DNA from: Prunus persica
Taxonomy: Eukaryota > Streptophyta > Magnoliopsida > Rosales > Rosaceae
Direction of reading: 5' to 3'
Length of the DNA: 64,000 bases
NCBI RefSeq assembly: GCF_000346465.2
Contig: NC_034009.1
Location: 9,023,251-9,087,250 of the forward strand
The first letter of the stretch is position 1; every line of letters starts with the position of its first letter. Position numbers and translations under genes: made by a program. Below the pieces are notes generated by a model that worked only from the letters and a program-made list of their open reading frames with translations, was not told the origin of the DNA and made no database searches. Shown here one piece after another: positions 21,841 through 35,237 of the stretch.

Positions 21841-22750
21841 CCCAACGTAATTGTTAACCTGCTCCCCAAACTCCAAATGATCAAAGCCACGATATTTTTC
21901 ACCCCTCAAAAGGAAACAGCCAAATTTGAAACTTTGGAGTCAACCCATTATAAGGAATTACCTCTTTGCAACATATATATACTAGTTTTACAGGTGAAAC
22001 TTGATATCTAGCTTCATCAAGCAAACAACACTTTCCAATTTAACTTGCAATCAAATGGAAGACAGCTTAATTGAATGCAATTTAACTTGTTCGACACGGC
22101 TCATGCGCTTTCCCAAAGAACAATCAACCTTTAAAGTTTAAACAACAACCTCCCTTCTTTTTTTTCCCCTTTCCTGTCAATCAACAAAACCCTTCAACCA
22201 TTACCAATAATACAAGCCAAAAACAATAAAACATACAAAAGCTCGAATGTAATGTGCACAAAAACGTGCTGAGAATCAATAAATTAATAATAAAAACTTG
22301 AATGTGAATAACAGCTTTCAATTGCTTAAATGTACCAACATAGAGCTTCCAAAGCAATGCAAAATCGAAACAAACCTGATCAAACAAAACTAAAGACTGA
22401 AACTTTAAAGCAAAACCAATCAAAACTACATCAGGCAACGATTTAAATGGACCGTATGAACATCCAATCAACCCCTTCACATCATCAGGAAAATAATATT
22501 GTAGTTCCCAAAAAACCCAAAACTCAAACATTGAGAAATGATTTGAATAATGAAATAAAAATTAATAAAAGACAAAAGAAAAGGGAAAGTAGAAACCTTC
22601 AAAAGAACGCGAAGAAACCCCAGATCCGATGCGGAGAAAGAGCTTCCAGCGAAGCTAGCGTCAAATACGGAGGCTCAAGTGCTAATTAAAGAGAGTCAGA
22701 GTGAAGGGGAGAGAGAGGGAGAGAGAAGGGAATGGACACGAGGGGTTCTA
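21841..22750 (-). other. probable 5' UTR intron and leader of the membrane protein gene
   Basis: About 780 bp of AT-rich sequence separates the ATG from a leader whose donor GAAG|GTTTCT lies at about 22602. The leader (to about 22750) is CT-rich on the sense strand. No other gene is visible in this stretch. The exact acceptor is unknown. Confidence 0.45.
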
Positions 22751-22776
22751 GGGGAATCACCGAGAAAGTGCTGTGC

Positions 22777-22788
22777 TTTATATAAATA
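22777..22788 (-). promoter_or_regulatory. TATA box for the membrane protein gene
   Basis: Reads TATTTATATAA on the minus strand, just upstream of the CT-rich leader. Confidence 0.5.
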
Positions 22789-22789
22789 T

Positions 22790-25363
22790 TTTGATTTTCA
22801 GATTTTCATTATTGTGGCGCTATATCTTCGTCGGATAAACACCACCGCAAATGATGGGAATCTGATGTTTTCTTCTCTCCTCAAAACCTTCACCGACACT
22901 TGCATGGCATTTTGAGTCTTTGACTTTGTTTATTCAAATCTTTTTTTTATTTTTAAATCCCTTTTGGCTACTTTTGATTACAGTTGGCTAATTAGGGTTG
23001 GCCTTTGTGATTAGTAACAAATTCTTCTAATCCAATTTTCAAAGAAAAGTTCAAATTCTTTTATAATGACAATGGGTATATGCCATACAATCTTGTGGGA
23101 TATTCTTTGTTAGTTTTTTCAATTAAATTCAGGTTTTTGTTTTGAACATGAATTTACATTATTATTTGTTTTAACTAACAATGTTTTTTTTAATGAAGTT
23201 TTAACTAACATTTCAACAACATAATCAACCGGAATGTCTAGTAATAGAAATTAATCAATCTTATAATGCTAAGTTTAGCAATAACTCAGTTATTTATTTT
23301 TATCCTCATTAAATCCGGGAGCATATATCTCTGTCTTCAAATTTGTGCTGTAATTGCAAAGATCACAATCATTCATTCATAACATACGGTATGAGGAAGT
23401 TTGTAAGGGATTTGTTTACAATCTAGTTGAAGGATTAGGATTTTCTTCGTAAAACAAATGTCACAAATCTTAACCGAAAGTAGTTTGGTATTCTTTTCTT
23501 ATAAGTAACAAACTATATGGTCACGTAGTTTAACTAATTCACATATAATAGTATAAGATAGATATTATAAACACAAAAAAGAGGGAAACTAAACACATTC
23601 TTAATAAATTCTTGTATTATTATATTTTTTTGCAAAACAAAATATGAAGATAATTGACAAAACCCAAAAAGATACTGACAACAGGTAAATCGAATATGAA
23701 TCATGTAAATGTCGTACAGACAAAATTGGTCCAAAAATTTAAAATTCATAAGGACATTTGTAGGGACAAAAGAAAAGATAGTCATAGTCTTAGCTGGATT
23801 GTGACCTTCAATTACTGCTCCTCCATATAATTGAGAAAAATCTCTCTGTGACCAAAATCCATGAACAAAAAAAGATAAAAATGGATGGGTTATGGGGTAG
23901 GCCAACCTCCACTTCACTAATTCCACACTCTACACTCCACGTGAAATAAAAATGCAGAGATCTTAAAGGTGATATTGGAATTTAATTAAAGGGCTTTTGA
24001 TGCTGCGTAGGTGGGGGACTTGTTTGGAGCCCACCGACCTACGTGTATATATGATCAAATACAAAGCTTGTTTTCTTTCTTTTTTGCTAATTAAGTTGAT
24101 GTTGTTGTTGATAATTGAGTTTATGTCCCATCCTTTGATATGGAGGGCACATTCAGAGATATTGTGCTCCTGTGGTGCATGCATTGTTTAGGTGGATAAT
24201 TTCCCAAAATTAAGGAAACAACTAAATAATTGAAGTGTTTTAGAGTGTTAAACATAAGAAACGTCGATGCATTTGTAGGAGACATTGGTTGAGTGTTTGT
24301 TGTAGCAGTTGATTTGTAGCCTAGCAGCTGATAAGTTGTTTACAACGAAAGCACGGGAACTTCAACATTGAGCAGGTTCAAATTCAGATTTAAGAAAAGT
24401 GGTTATCTTCCACTTAAGCCAGCAAAGGCATAATAATTAATTATTATTATTTTTTAAAATTTTTGCTCCTCGGCCACTTATATCGATTTGGGACCACTTA
24501 AGATTCTGTTAAATATGAGCTATCAAATGTACACAATTCTGCATATGGGTCTGGGTCCCTGGATAGGACACCCAACTATGTAAGCATGTTAGGTTGTCAA
24601 GAAAGTTGGTCCATTCTGTTGAAATACATACATAACAATATACGTACCTAAATCTGTTTTACAATCTTGTAATGGCATGATTACACTTCCTCCTCATATG
24701 ATTCCCATTCTTGACTTACTCTGCCATCAATTAGGGGAGATCTACTAGGGGAGTAGTTGATTAAATTATGATTAATTAATTATGTTATCTTTTTTTTATT
24801 AAGTATAAGCGATAGTCTAAAATATAGGGAGGAAGATTTCTCACTCACACACTAACTATGATGACATGAGTGTTCGAATCTGAGACCTCTATCTAACCTT
24901 GCTCCCTCCAACCCACCTACAACATTTAATAAGGGTAAATTTGGAAAACAAAAATTAGCTTATGTGATATATTTATTGACATTGTTTTAAGTGTAAGAAA
25001 AATAACATATGTCGTGAGAAAAAAAAGGGAGAATGTCCAAAAGAAAAAGTTAGAGAGAATGAGGTGGTTTAGGGAGTCCATTGTAGATGCCCTTAGTCAC
25101 AATGGCCTATGAATATAACGTGGGGGTTGAGGCAAGTAGGAAGGCTACCCTCTTGAACACAATGGTCCTACAGTCCATTGAAAGGCAAGCTAGTAGGAAT
25201 GCACCAGGTTTAAAACATTGGAGAGAACTCTGAATGGAACGCACCAGGTTTTATTAAATTAAAGTAGAGATTCATATGGTTTATATCGACATACATTTAG
25301 TTAAGACAGAGTACTATAAAGTTTGAAGCCGAAATCACAAAGCACTGCACAAGTTGACATATG
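22790..25363. other. AT-rich intergenic region
   Basis: No protein-coding exon recognised. Holds a SINE remnant (24788-24905). Confidence 0.5.
24788..24905 (-). mobile_element. SINE-like remnant
   Basis: On the minus strand it has a B-box-like AGATTCGAAC, then CTTCCTCCCTATATTTTAG..TATCGCTTAT and an A-rich tail. The tail block is shared with the SINE at 35238 (CCTCCCTCCCCCAATATCGC). Confidence 0.5.
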
Positions 25364-28300
25364 CTAGAGCTTGAAAATAGCAGCTCCACTCGAGGGCTTG
25401 GAAGCGAAAATATATAGGCCGAGATCATTATTGTTTATGACACCTCTGTCGATCCGCGACTGGTAGAACCGTTCCTGATACAGATTGAACAATAAAATGA
25501 TATTTAGGTTCAACAACTCCAATAAATCAACAATGGAGAAAAAATCCAATTAAGGATGATGTTAGAGGATATAACCTTCAAGTTAAGAATAAACTCTGGG
25601 ACAATACTATCCTTTACCAAAGCAACAGCACAGCCACCCCATCCAGCCCCTGTAAGCCTTGCCCCAAGAGCCCCATTCTCCCGACAAATATTTACGAGTT
25701 CGTCCAACTCCGGACAGCTAGTTTAGTGAAAAAAGAAAAGACATTGTAAGTGGGTAAGGACCATCTCAAATTACAGATACATGTACGAGTGATAAAAAAA
25801 CTATTGCAATTGTGTCAGTATGCATCTAGATTCCAGGGAGCTGGAAAATAGAAATTTGTACCTGCACTCATATAACACACTGCAGCTATAATGGCTCCCA
25901 TTCATAAGATCGCCAAGGTGCTTTAGCTTATCCTCATCACTGCAAAAATACTTCCGAGTGTTAGAATTAAACCTTTGGGAATGTTCCTACCTCTAACAAG
26001 ATGTTAAAACACCAGTGCATGTCCATTACAGAGCATGCAGTGCAGTGACCTGTAATTACCATTGGCTACAGAATGAACATGAGAGTATAAATTCCTCATT
26101 CAAACCAGACAGATCTAAGCTCACTTGAGTATCTCTAAGCTAAAATTTGGAATTCATCAATTTTCAGCATTTTCTAAATGGAACTGTTTCTTTTTTATCT
26201 TAAAACAAATGTACTTTTACTGCATCAGGGGGAAGGGGGAAAATATCCCATATGAATTAATATAACACACCACTGGCTCTTGTAGCAAAAGTGGGGTATT
26301 TCTGTGTCTAATAAAGGGGTAGAATTTAAAATGGGAAGGCTATTCCCTTCTTGTAGCATACGCAAATTGCCACTTCCTCAACTAATATGCGCACCTTAAA
26401 TTTGATGATACAGCCTCCTTGAAAGCATGTACCCGCTTGGCTTCAGAGTAGACATGGGAGGCTCTCTGGTAAACAGGAGTTTGTCAAAATTAAAGAAAAT
26501 TTCCAATTTGAAAGAAAAGAATCAACAGATTTAATGATAACTTGATATAGGAGACAACAAAAGAAGTACCTGATATAACTTGAAGTGCTTAGCAGCATTC
26601 AGCACATTCAAAGAAGATGGAGAAGTTGCGAAGATAGATGGTAGACTTTCCCCAAGGATTTTCTCTATTTCGGTAGTTGTATAAGGTTCTTCTTTTAAAT
26701 ACTCCTGCAGCAAAGACAAAGTGTTATGTTAACTGATAAAGATACTGGAGTGATTAATATGAACCTAAAACGACAAAATACATAAATTACATGTATCAAC
26801 CACTGGTTGATAAAATGAAAATTTTGGCACACAATGAAGGAAACTACCTTTACAGCAAGGGCAGGATCTGAAGACCCACGAGTACTAGCAAATGATATGC
26901 ACAACCCTTCAACATCAGAAAGAGTTTTGGCTTTTGAAATTGCCTCTTGCGGTTTCATCCCCAAATTTATACCCAGCAAAATCTGAAAAAATTCCAAGAC
27001 CACATTGTGAGTATATAATATTTCTGAAAATAAAAGACACCCACCCCTGTATTAGGATCTCAGAAAAATGGATCTAAGATTGATGTTTGGACCAATGCCT
27101 AAAATTATATTAAATCACATGTAAGATATATCTTACTACAGAGATTATCAAACTTACAGAAGCTAGACGACATTCAACAACTCTGTTATTGTAATTTATT
27201 GCCGCCGTTACTGCTTTCTGAGATTCTGCTAAGGAATGGGCTACAACAAAAGTTCCACCATCTGGAAGTCGCACATCAGTAGCACGTATAGGGTTGAAAT
27301 CAATTAGCTCTGCAAATCCAGTCTTGGCCATCACTGAGATTGCCTGATCCATTCCACCTGATTGTGTACCAATGTGTCGCTCACAGTCGCATGTAAGTTG
27401 GGCAACTTCTTTCTGCTCACAAGAAAGAATGTTAGCATTTGAAAGAGGTGATTCTAAAATCAGAAGGTCCCTTGAAGATTACCAAGAAACTTATTTATAC
27501 ATCTACAGACTATTGGTAGACATGCTGTTTACCTTGGGAAAATTCACATCAAAAGCAGCCATTATAGCAATAGTAGAAGCACAAACTAATGCCGCAGAGC
27601 TTGATAGTCCAGACCCTATATGAAACAAACAAACCAGTATGTAACATCTCAGATTGTACTCCACTACATGAGAAAAACTTAACCTTAAAATTGGCAATAT
27701 ATAGATTTTATATATGTATTAAGTAATTTATGGGAACTATACCTGCAGGAACTGTTCCATCAACAAGAACATCAAGTCCAACTGGTGCGCCAAAATTTGC
27801 TCCTTTGGATTTGGCGTACTCATAAAAACCTTTGTACCTGAAGAACATTAGCCATCAGTACCTCATAATTGATTGTTTTAACTTTTAAATATTCAAAAGT
27901 GTTCATCATTAAGGCGAATTAAGATAAATATAAAGTACCAACAACCCTTTATATTTTCTATCAGGCAAACTGCTTGATTAATTAACAAGCATTAACTGAT
28001 ATGAAAGCAACAACTAAAGCATGGGTTTTTCTATGTCTCACCCACAAATGAAGTAATGGCCCCATTTGTGATTCTTCAAGTCAATTTCCTGCACCCGAAA
28101 AACAAAAAAAGAAAAGTCATGAACTTTGACCGAAATTGAAAATCGACTTGGGAACCACTGTAATTAAGCAAATGCGCAATTCAAACAATTATGGGTCGAA
28201 AAGATACAAAATTTCAGAAAAAAGCAATGCAAAAAAAAAGGCAAATATTAAGGACCTGGTTAGGGTCAGCGGGATAAGTACATATTTGGTACTTATCGTT

Positions 28301-28691
28301 GACATTGGCAATTTTGAGAACCTTCTCGGCCTCTACCTCGTCGTGCCTCCGAATTGCGACAATGGTGTCCTGTCGTATCGCCATCGGCAACACCGAATAG
28401 CCCTCATAGTCTATATGCTCTCCGATCAAGTTCACTCTCCCTGCCACCGTCCGATCACACAAAATCAAAAACACATACACAGAGTTGAAAACTAGAGAGA
28501 GAGAGAGAGAGATACAGACCTGGAGAGCGAGCGAACAGTTGAGGGGCTTGACCGAAGACCTGTTGAAATTTGGACTTCAAAGTGTGGAAACGAAGCTGCG
28601 CCTCTTCGAGTTGGGAAGAGTCGCCATAGACAGGATCCAGGCTGTCGTGAATTGGGATCGGGAGCTCTTCGTGCTTGAAGATTTGAGCCAT
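25364..28691 (-). CDS. GALK: galactokinase, 502 aa, 12 exons
   Basis: Exons (minus): 28520-28691, 28256-28440, 28042-28088, 27743-27837, 27533-27615, 27158-27412, 26848-26982, 26570-26704, 26395-26465, 25862-25939, 25576-25717, 25364-25474. All junctions are GT..AG and the frame is continuous. Galactokinase phosphorylates galactose to galactose-1-phosphate in the cytosol, feeding UDP-sugar salvage. Visible motifs are the galactokinase signature [12 protein letters not shown] (58-69), the ATP-binding GHMP motif GSGLSSSAA (167-175) and the third GHMP motif TGAGWGGCA (441-449), which is close to the C-terminus [12 protein letters not shown]. Length and sequence fit Arabidopsis GAL1 (about 496 aa). 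No damage is seen. First ATG chosen ([11 protein letters not shown]). Confidence 0.97.
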
Positions 28692-28809
28692 TCGATTGAT
28701 TGATTTGCTTCCTCTGCAACACTAAGTCTTCTTGTGGTGGAATAATAATACAAAGGAAATATAATAATCTACGGCACTATGATGACGAGGGTGATTGAAT
28801 TGCACTTTG

Positions 28810-28817
28810 TATATATA
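28810..28817 (-). promoter_or_regulatory. TATA box of galactokinase
   Basis: GCTATATATAC on the minus strand, about 120 bp upstream of the ATG. Confidence 0.6.
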
Positions 28818-28877
28818 GCAAGCGGGAGAAAATTGTACTAGTTTAATTGGAGGTTGTTTGTCGTTGGGCTTTTCTTC

Positions 28878-28878
<1 letters not shown>

Positions 28879-28923
<45 letters not shown>
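28879..28923. repeat. (GA)22 microsatellite upstream of galactokinase
   Basis: Pure AG run about 65 bp beyond the TATA box. GA runs in plant promoters can bind BPC-type factors; the role here is unknown. Confidence 0.9.
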
Positions 28924-28924
<1 letters not shown>

Positions 28925-28927
<3 letters not shown>

Positions 28928-31413
28928 TTTGGGCCAAAAATCTGAAACGGTGGATGGGAGGAGTGTTGCACAGGACAGAAACCGCTAATTGATATAGTAA
29001 AAGATCATAGGATTAAGATTCCGATATGTTAAAAAGGAAGGCGGACAAAAGATAATCCCAGTTTAATCAGTTTTCCTTTTAATCCACTTTTTTTTTTTGT
29101 CTTTAACGGATTACAGCTAAATCTAAATCTAGTTACGTGGGAAAATTCAGAATTCGAATTCCAAAATAGGAGTTTTGTTCTTAATTGGTTAGGGATGATT
29201 TCACTATCCGACGTGGTTATGGATAACTTCGGTAAAATGAATGATGACATTGACACGGATTACTCTGGTAGTTGCCACGTCAGGTTGGTAAAAAAGTTAT
29301 GGTCTGAATTATATGCGAGTTAGGCTAATTAGTTAGAGTATTGAATTTGCTTTATTGTACTCAAGGTTGGATCATATCATCGTATATTAGACTAATTTAT
29401 AGTAATTTAATTTGTTGTTTGTATAAGAACATATTGATATTAAAGTTAGTGCATGTAGTATTCTTATTTTCTAAAACTATTTAATAATTATTTGAATTTC
29501 ATCTTCAGTTTTTTATTATTATAAAAAGTTATAGAAATGAGTATTTGAATTGGAGAGCACATCCGTTCTAATTTACTTGGCTAAATTGTTAGAAAGGAAA
29601 TTTTATCTTCAGTTACAATAGGCGGTGAACTGAAACTGGAAAAAAAAACAAAAAAAAAAAGTTTATATGGTAATTGGTGTGCTCTTTTAGAATATTTGGC
29701 TCATGATAAATCAGGGGATTGCTTTTTATCCCCTTATCTAATTTTGCCATCTATTAACTACGGATTATGTTTTAGCATTTAATTCCAAAATACTAATCCT
29801 CAATAATTTCACTACGATATAAATAACAATTGATTATAGGTTAAATGTTGTCTTATCTTGTATGGGATGAGTTGGTGTCGTTGCAAGGAGAAAAATTTAG
29901 TTGTAACGGAAATAATACTATTTTGCTATTCTCGACCAATAATGCTATATCACGTGGAAGTATTGTCACGCATGTTATAACGTTATTAATTAAAGACAAC
30001 AAAATAGTGTTATCTCCATATTCCCCCTCTCATGAAAGTCTTTTTACGTTGCAAAGGGTTTATAATGGAACTTTTTAGCATATGCCCTTTATCAATAAAA
30101 TTATATAGCTTATGATAAATAAAAAAGTTGCCTTGTCTCTAACGGAACAAATTGCTTTTATAACCCATTTCTTACATTAGCTACATTAACCAAATGATCT
30201 AGTGGCCCCCACGCTATGGAGAACAAATTCCTAAACTATTCTTGAAATGAAGATCATCCTATTTCAAATGTTGTCTTGTCTCTAACGGAACAAATTGCTT
30301 TACTAACCCATTCCTTACCTTGGCTACATAAATCCAAAACATTGGCCACCAAGCTATGGAGAATAAATTTCAATCTTTTTCTTTCTTTTAATAGGAGTGT
30401 CATTTTGTACATGCAATATAATGGACAAATTCAAACACAAAACTTCAAAGTATGAATAAATAATTATAGCTAATTGAGCTTCAAGTTCTTTGATAATGCA
30501 CCTTCACTTTGATAATTACAAGCTGACACAACTAAAATACGTGTGAATGAATGTCATTTTTTTTGAACTTTTAAAGTTTATTTTTAAAATTAATGCGGGT
30601 TGAGGGATTTCGAATTTAAAATCTTTTACAATATTTTAAAAATACCACTAAACTAAAAGCTAGTTAGTCATTGAAGTTGAACTTATACTTTTCAACAATT
30701 GATCATTGTAATAGTTTAGTTTCTTTTCTTTTGGTCTGAAAAAAAAAAATCAACAACATTATGAAATAAATTCACTTAGAAGACAAACACATATCAAATC
30801 TGTTAGGGTTAACTACATAAAAGTACCTAACTTTTGAGAGTCATTTCAAATTAATATCTAATCTTGTAAATTTTTTGTGGGCATACTCAATTTGTCGAAA
30901 AACATACAAATTAGAGCCTCTGTTGGTTAGATTGTTAGTCAATCTATTACGTGTTCGCATGACCTTTTTTATGTGGTTTTTTTTTTGGCTGAAGTGGACT
31001 CCACGTGGACAAACAAATTAATAAAAAATTCCATTGGAATTACTGAGATTAAACCTGGGCCGTTGGATTTAAATTAGAGTAAAGGGTAGGTTTAAATTAA
31101 AAAACGATTTGAAATCAGACTTGCTTTTGAGCAGGCCCGTCTCCACATGAGTTGCTACGAGCTATGTAGGTCCGGGCGGAAACCAGACTAAATTTCGCCT
31201 GGCATTGTGGCATTTCCCAAATTTTGGCGAGACAAACAAAACAGGAAAAGGAGACAAATCAGTTTCATTCATATTAAACCAGGAAGGAATCCTCGCTCAT
31301 ATAAATTTTGACGGATCCTTTCAATCTCCTTCACAGAGTCCTCACTTTGATAGGACTCTCTAAACCAACTTACTTTACATACCTCTGCTCTTTCTGTGTG
31401 TGTGTGGATATAT

Positions 31414-31415
<2 letters not shown>
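28925..31415. other. AT-rich intergenic region
   Basis: No gene recognised. Contains a direct duplication (30127-30375) and short open frames without family resemblance. Confidence 0.5.
30127..30375 (+). repeat. two direct copies of a roughly 110-bp segment
   Basis: Copies at 30127-30238 and 30267-30375 share CTTGTCTCTAACGGAACAAA, TTGCTTT.TAACCCATT and CACGCTATGGAGAACAAATT-type blocks, at roughly 80 percent identity by eye. Confidence 0.75.

Positions 31416-31416
<1 letters not shown>

Positions 31417-31445
<29 letters not shown>
31417..31445 (+). promoter_or_regulatory. TATA element expanded to an (AT)n microsatellite, gene A
   Basis: About 29 bp of AT repeat at the position where gene copy C has TATATATA (38868-38875) and copy B a 14-bp tract (35546-35559). 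All are followed by AG.G.GCT.AAGAGTTGCATATT and lie 70-90 bp before the start codon. Confidence 0.6.
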
Positions 31446-31448
<3 letters not shown>

Positions 31449-31529
31449 AGAGCTCAAGAGTTGCATATTGAAGAAGAAAAGAAAACAATTAGAGCCATTC
31501 TAGAATCACTACAAGAGAAATCAACAATA

Positions 31530-31989
31530 ATGGATGATGGTGAAGCTTTTGGTGTTGAAACTGGAAGCAGAAGCAGTGTTTTAAGCCTACTTCTGCTATT
31601 ATTTTCAGTGGCTCCTCCTATATTGGCGGTTTGTTTTGAGATTTCGTTGTTGAAGTCAGTGACGTCATTGGTGCTGATTTTGGCGTCTCTAATTTTGTGC
31701 CTTAACCTTTGTAAGTGTCATGTTTTACATTGTTTAGATCTAATTTTAAGTTGTGTTTTTACATCATTAATTGATTGTTTTTGTTCTTGTAACAATTAAT
31801 CTTGCAGGGTTCTTGCGGCTCCTCTGGCTTTTGATCAGACTAAGGCTCAAGCATGACTCGTCCTGCAGTTTCTTTGAGAAATGGCACACATGGCTCGATG
31901 AATTTGTGGCGGAGCTGAACAAAGGGAATGACAAGAATTTAGGACCTGAAAATAGAGGTTATAGTTTTTTCAAGTCTAAGAGATTATAG
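31530..31989 (+). CDS. small membrane protein, copy A, 120 aa, two exons
   Basis: Exons 31530-31710 and 31808-31989 (CCTTT|GTAAGT and TTGCAG|GG), in continuous frame. The product begins MDDGEAFGVETGSRSSVLSL and has two hydrophobic segments (about 18-38 and 44-60). These are followed by a basic, Trp/Leu-rich amphipathic stretch (WFLRLLWLLIRLRLKH), a WHTWLDEFV block and a hydrophilic tail ending FFKSKRL. I do not recognise the family. Two related copies lie downstream (35645 and 38948) and a fragment lies at 33088, so this is a local tandem family. Only this copy has an intact start, frame and splice sites. Expression is not shown. Confidence 0.65.
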
Positions 31990-32283
31990 TTTAATGTTCT
32001 AGAGTTTAGGTTTTCCTTTTCTTGTAGTATAAGGTTCATCTATCATTGTAAACAAACAAATATTCAATACAATTCAAGGTATTTTTTTGTTATAGAATAA
32101 ACAGAAGAGATGAAGCATCAATATTACTACTTCTCCATCATTCTCGTCTATAACATCCTCCTCTTCATTAAATCTTATCTTCCTCCTCATCCACCAAGAT
32201 AAATGACAAGTATATTTCAAATCCTTTGCACTTATGTCAGCCGTAGTCGTATCATATTTAATAACCTCATCAAGGGGCAATGG

Positions 32284-32288
<5 letters not shown>

Positions 32289-32316
<28 letters not shown>
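32289..32316. repeat. (AT)14 microsatellite
   Basis: Pure AT repeat 300 bp downstream of gene A, absent from arm B of the duplication. Confidence 0.9.
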
Positions 32317-32320
<4 letters not shown>

Positions 32321-33087
32321 TATATGAGTTTTTCAATCTAGCCTTCTCTAAATCCTTTTTGTTTTTTCTATTCGGTAGTCATTGTACTTTGTTTTTGTTT
32401 TGTTTTTCTTTATTAATAAGAAAGGACTTGATGTTCTAGTGCTCGAAGTTTTCCTGTTCTTGTTTATTCAGATGACAATTGTATCACTTGAAAACATTAC
32501 TACGTGATGATGCTTTGGTACAAGTCTACCAAAATTGTTTTTGGCCTATAAAAACCAGCCGGAAACAAATTAAATGAAACAATTAATAAAATAAAAAGAA
32601 CACACGTAGAGCATTATTAAACAATGAAAGCTGACTTGATTGTTTTAGTTTGACCGGTTTAAAACCAATATATAAGATATAATTGGTATTTAAAAAAAAA
32701 TCAGTCTGTCTAAATATATTATTTAAAATTGATTGAAATATATTTAGTGACTGAAACTATCCATGTTTTATACTGTGAGTTGGTTACTAGTAACCAATTT
32801 GTGAGCTATCTATCATGTTCATTCATTAAACCTTTGAACTAAGGATTATATATATGACATTCCTTGATGATGATGTTGTCACATGTATATGGTGAGTGTA
32901 TATAGGTAAAAATGTGATGACTATTAGCACATTTTTAAGATGTAAAATGAGAATAAATATTTGAGTGACATCAGTTGAGCACTTATGGTACAAATGCTTC
33001 AAGAACGTTTCAAGATATATTTGAGATATTGGAAGAAGCTAAAATATTAGTCAATAAAATGAGTTTATAATTATGCAACTTACGGTG

Positions 33088-33259
33088 TTTTGTTGTGAGA
33101 TTTCGTTGTTGGATGCGTTTATGGTGGTTTACGCGTCCAAGTCTTCAACTTTGTAAGTGTCATGTGTTTTTATATTTTTTAGATCAAAATTTTAAGTTGT
33201 TTCTATTTGTTTAATTAAATCAAATCTTTAATTGAATTAATCTTGCAGGATGCCTGTGG
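33088..33259 (+). pseudogene. truncated fourth copy (D) of the small membrane protein gene
   Basis: TTTTGTTGTGAGATTTCGTT followed by a donor CTTT|GTAAGTGTCATG, an intron with AGATCAAAATTTTAAGT and the acceptor TTAATCTTGCAG match the other copies; the intron is nearest to copy C. The 5' half of exon 1 is missing. Exon 2 is cut after about 10 bases by a hAT-like element at 33261. Confidence 0.7.
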
Positions 33260-33260
33260 G

Positions 33261-34161
<901 letters not shown>

Positions 34162-34226
34162 CCTGTAGGTGCTGTGAATATTCTGTTTTTTGACCTGATT
34201 GGATTTAAGGACAAGCTCCAGGCTAA

Positions 34227-34942
34227 GGCCCCGTTTGAGATTGTTTTTTTCTCCAAAAATCTGCTTCACTTTAAAGTTAAGTAGTTTAAGATGTTTGGTA
34301 AAAATAAAATATCCCGATTATTTTAAAAGCAGTAAAGGCAGTTGCTTTTCAAAGTTGCTTTCAAAAGAAGTAGAGATAAACCTTTAATGAATTTTTTTTA
34401 ATTCCCAAAATACCATAATTCATTTTAAAAAATGACACCACCTCCACTTCCACATCCAACTCCACCACTTGCACCACCACATTCATTACCTCCACAACCA
34501 CCGCCACAGCCACCACCACATCCTCCTCCTCCTCATCCTCTGCCACCACCACCACAACCACCACCTTCTCCACGACCTCCACCACCACCACCTCCGCAAC
34601 CAACACCATCACCACCTCCACAACTGCCATCTCCACCACCACCACTACCACAACCACCAACTCCACCTTCATCACCACCACCACCTCCACTCCATCACCA
34701 CCACTACCACCACATGATTAGTACATAACACTTTCAACATCATGTCTATATTAGTCATTATTCACAGTTACAACAATTTTATATTAAAATTTACCAAACG
34801 GTTTTGACACTACTTTTTGTACTAACAACACTTTAAAAATATTGTTTACCAAACATGGTGTTGCTTTACTTTACAGCTAATTATTTTCAAAGCACAGTAG
34901 AAACAACTTTTTTTAAAAGTGACAGCAATGTCAAATTGGGCC
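34227..34942. mobile_element. Tourist-like (PIF/Harbinger) MITE carrying a CCA/CCT minisatellite
   Basis: Ends GGCCCCGTTTGAGATTG and (reverse complement) GGCCCAATTTGACATTG are inverted repeats, flanked by TAA on both sides (34224-34226 and 34943-34945), the Harbinger-type 3-bp duplication. A 290-bp purine/pyrimidine-skewed CCA/CCT-rich tract at 34435-34725 occupies the middle. It yields a 98-residue Pro-rich open frame that is most likely meaningless. Confidence 0.8.
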
Positions 34943-35237
34943 TAAGATAGTGTAGTAGCATCCCAATCTACTCCCACACCTATGGCGCGTGTGCCAATTA
35001 ATTTTTTTTTAGTCTTAGTTTTTACATTTTAAAATTAAGAAAGGTAACGTAGGTCTTGTTGTATTCGATAAAAACAGAACTATATTCTCATTTTGTTTTT
35101 TTGTTTTTGATTTTTTAATATGAAAAGTTATTTTACTATATTGTAGTTTCATTTTTCTTAAATATTTTTATTAATTAAGGGTATTTTATGGTATTTTGAA
35201 TGTTTCACCAATCTTTATATAAAAATAATTCATGTCT

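Larger units (their letters stand above)
31345..33085 (+). repeat. segmental duplication, arm A
   Basis: Matches 35489-37605 over nearly its whole length, from CTTTGATAGGACTCTCTAAA through gene A and its 3' flank to GAGCACTTATGGTACAAATG and GGAAGAAGCTAAAATA. The arms differ by indels, including an (AT)14 tract at 32289-32316 in place of about 170 bp in arm B. Confidence 0.9.

Noticed and set aside
34432..34728. 98-residue Pro-rich protein like an extensin
   Set aside because: Entirely within the core of a MITE, low complexity, no signal peptide, no promoter.
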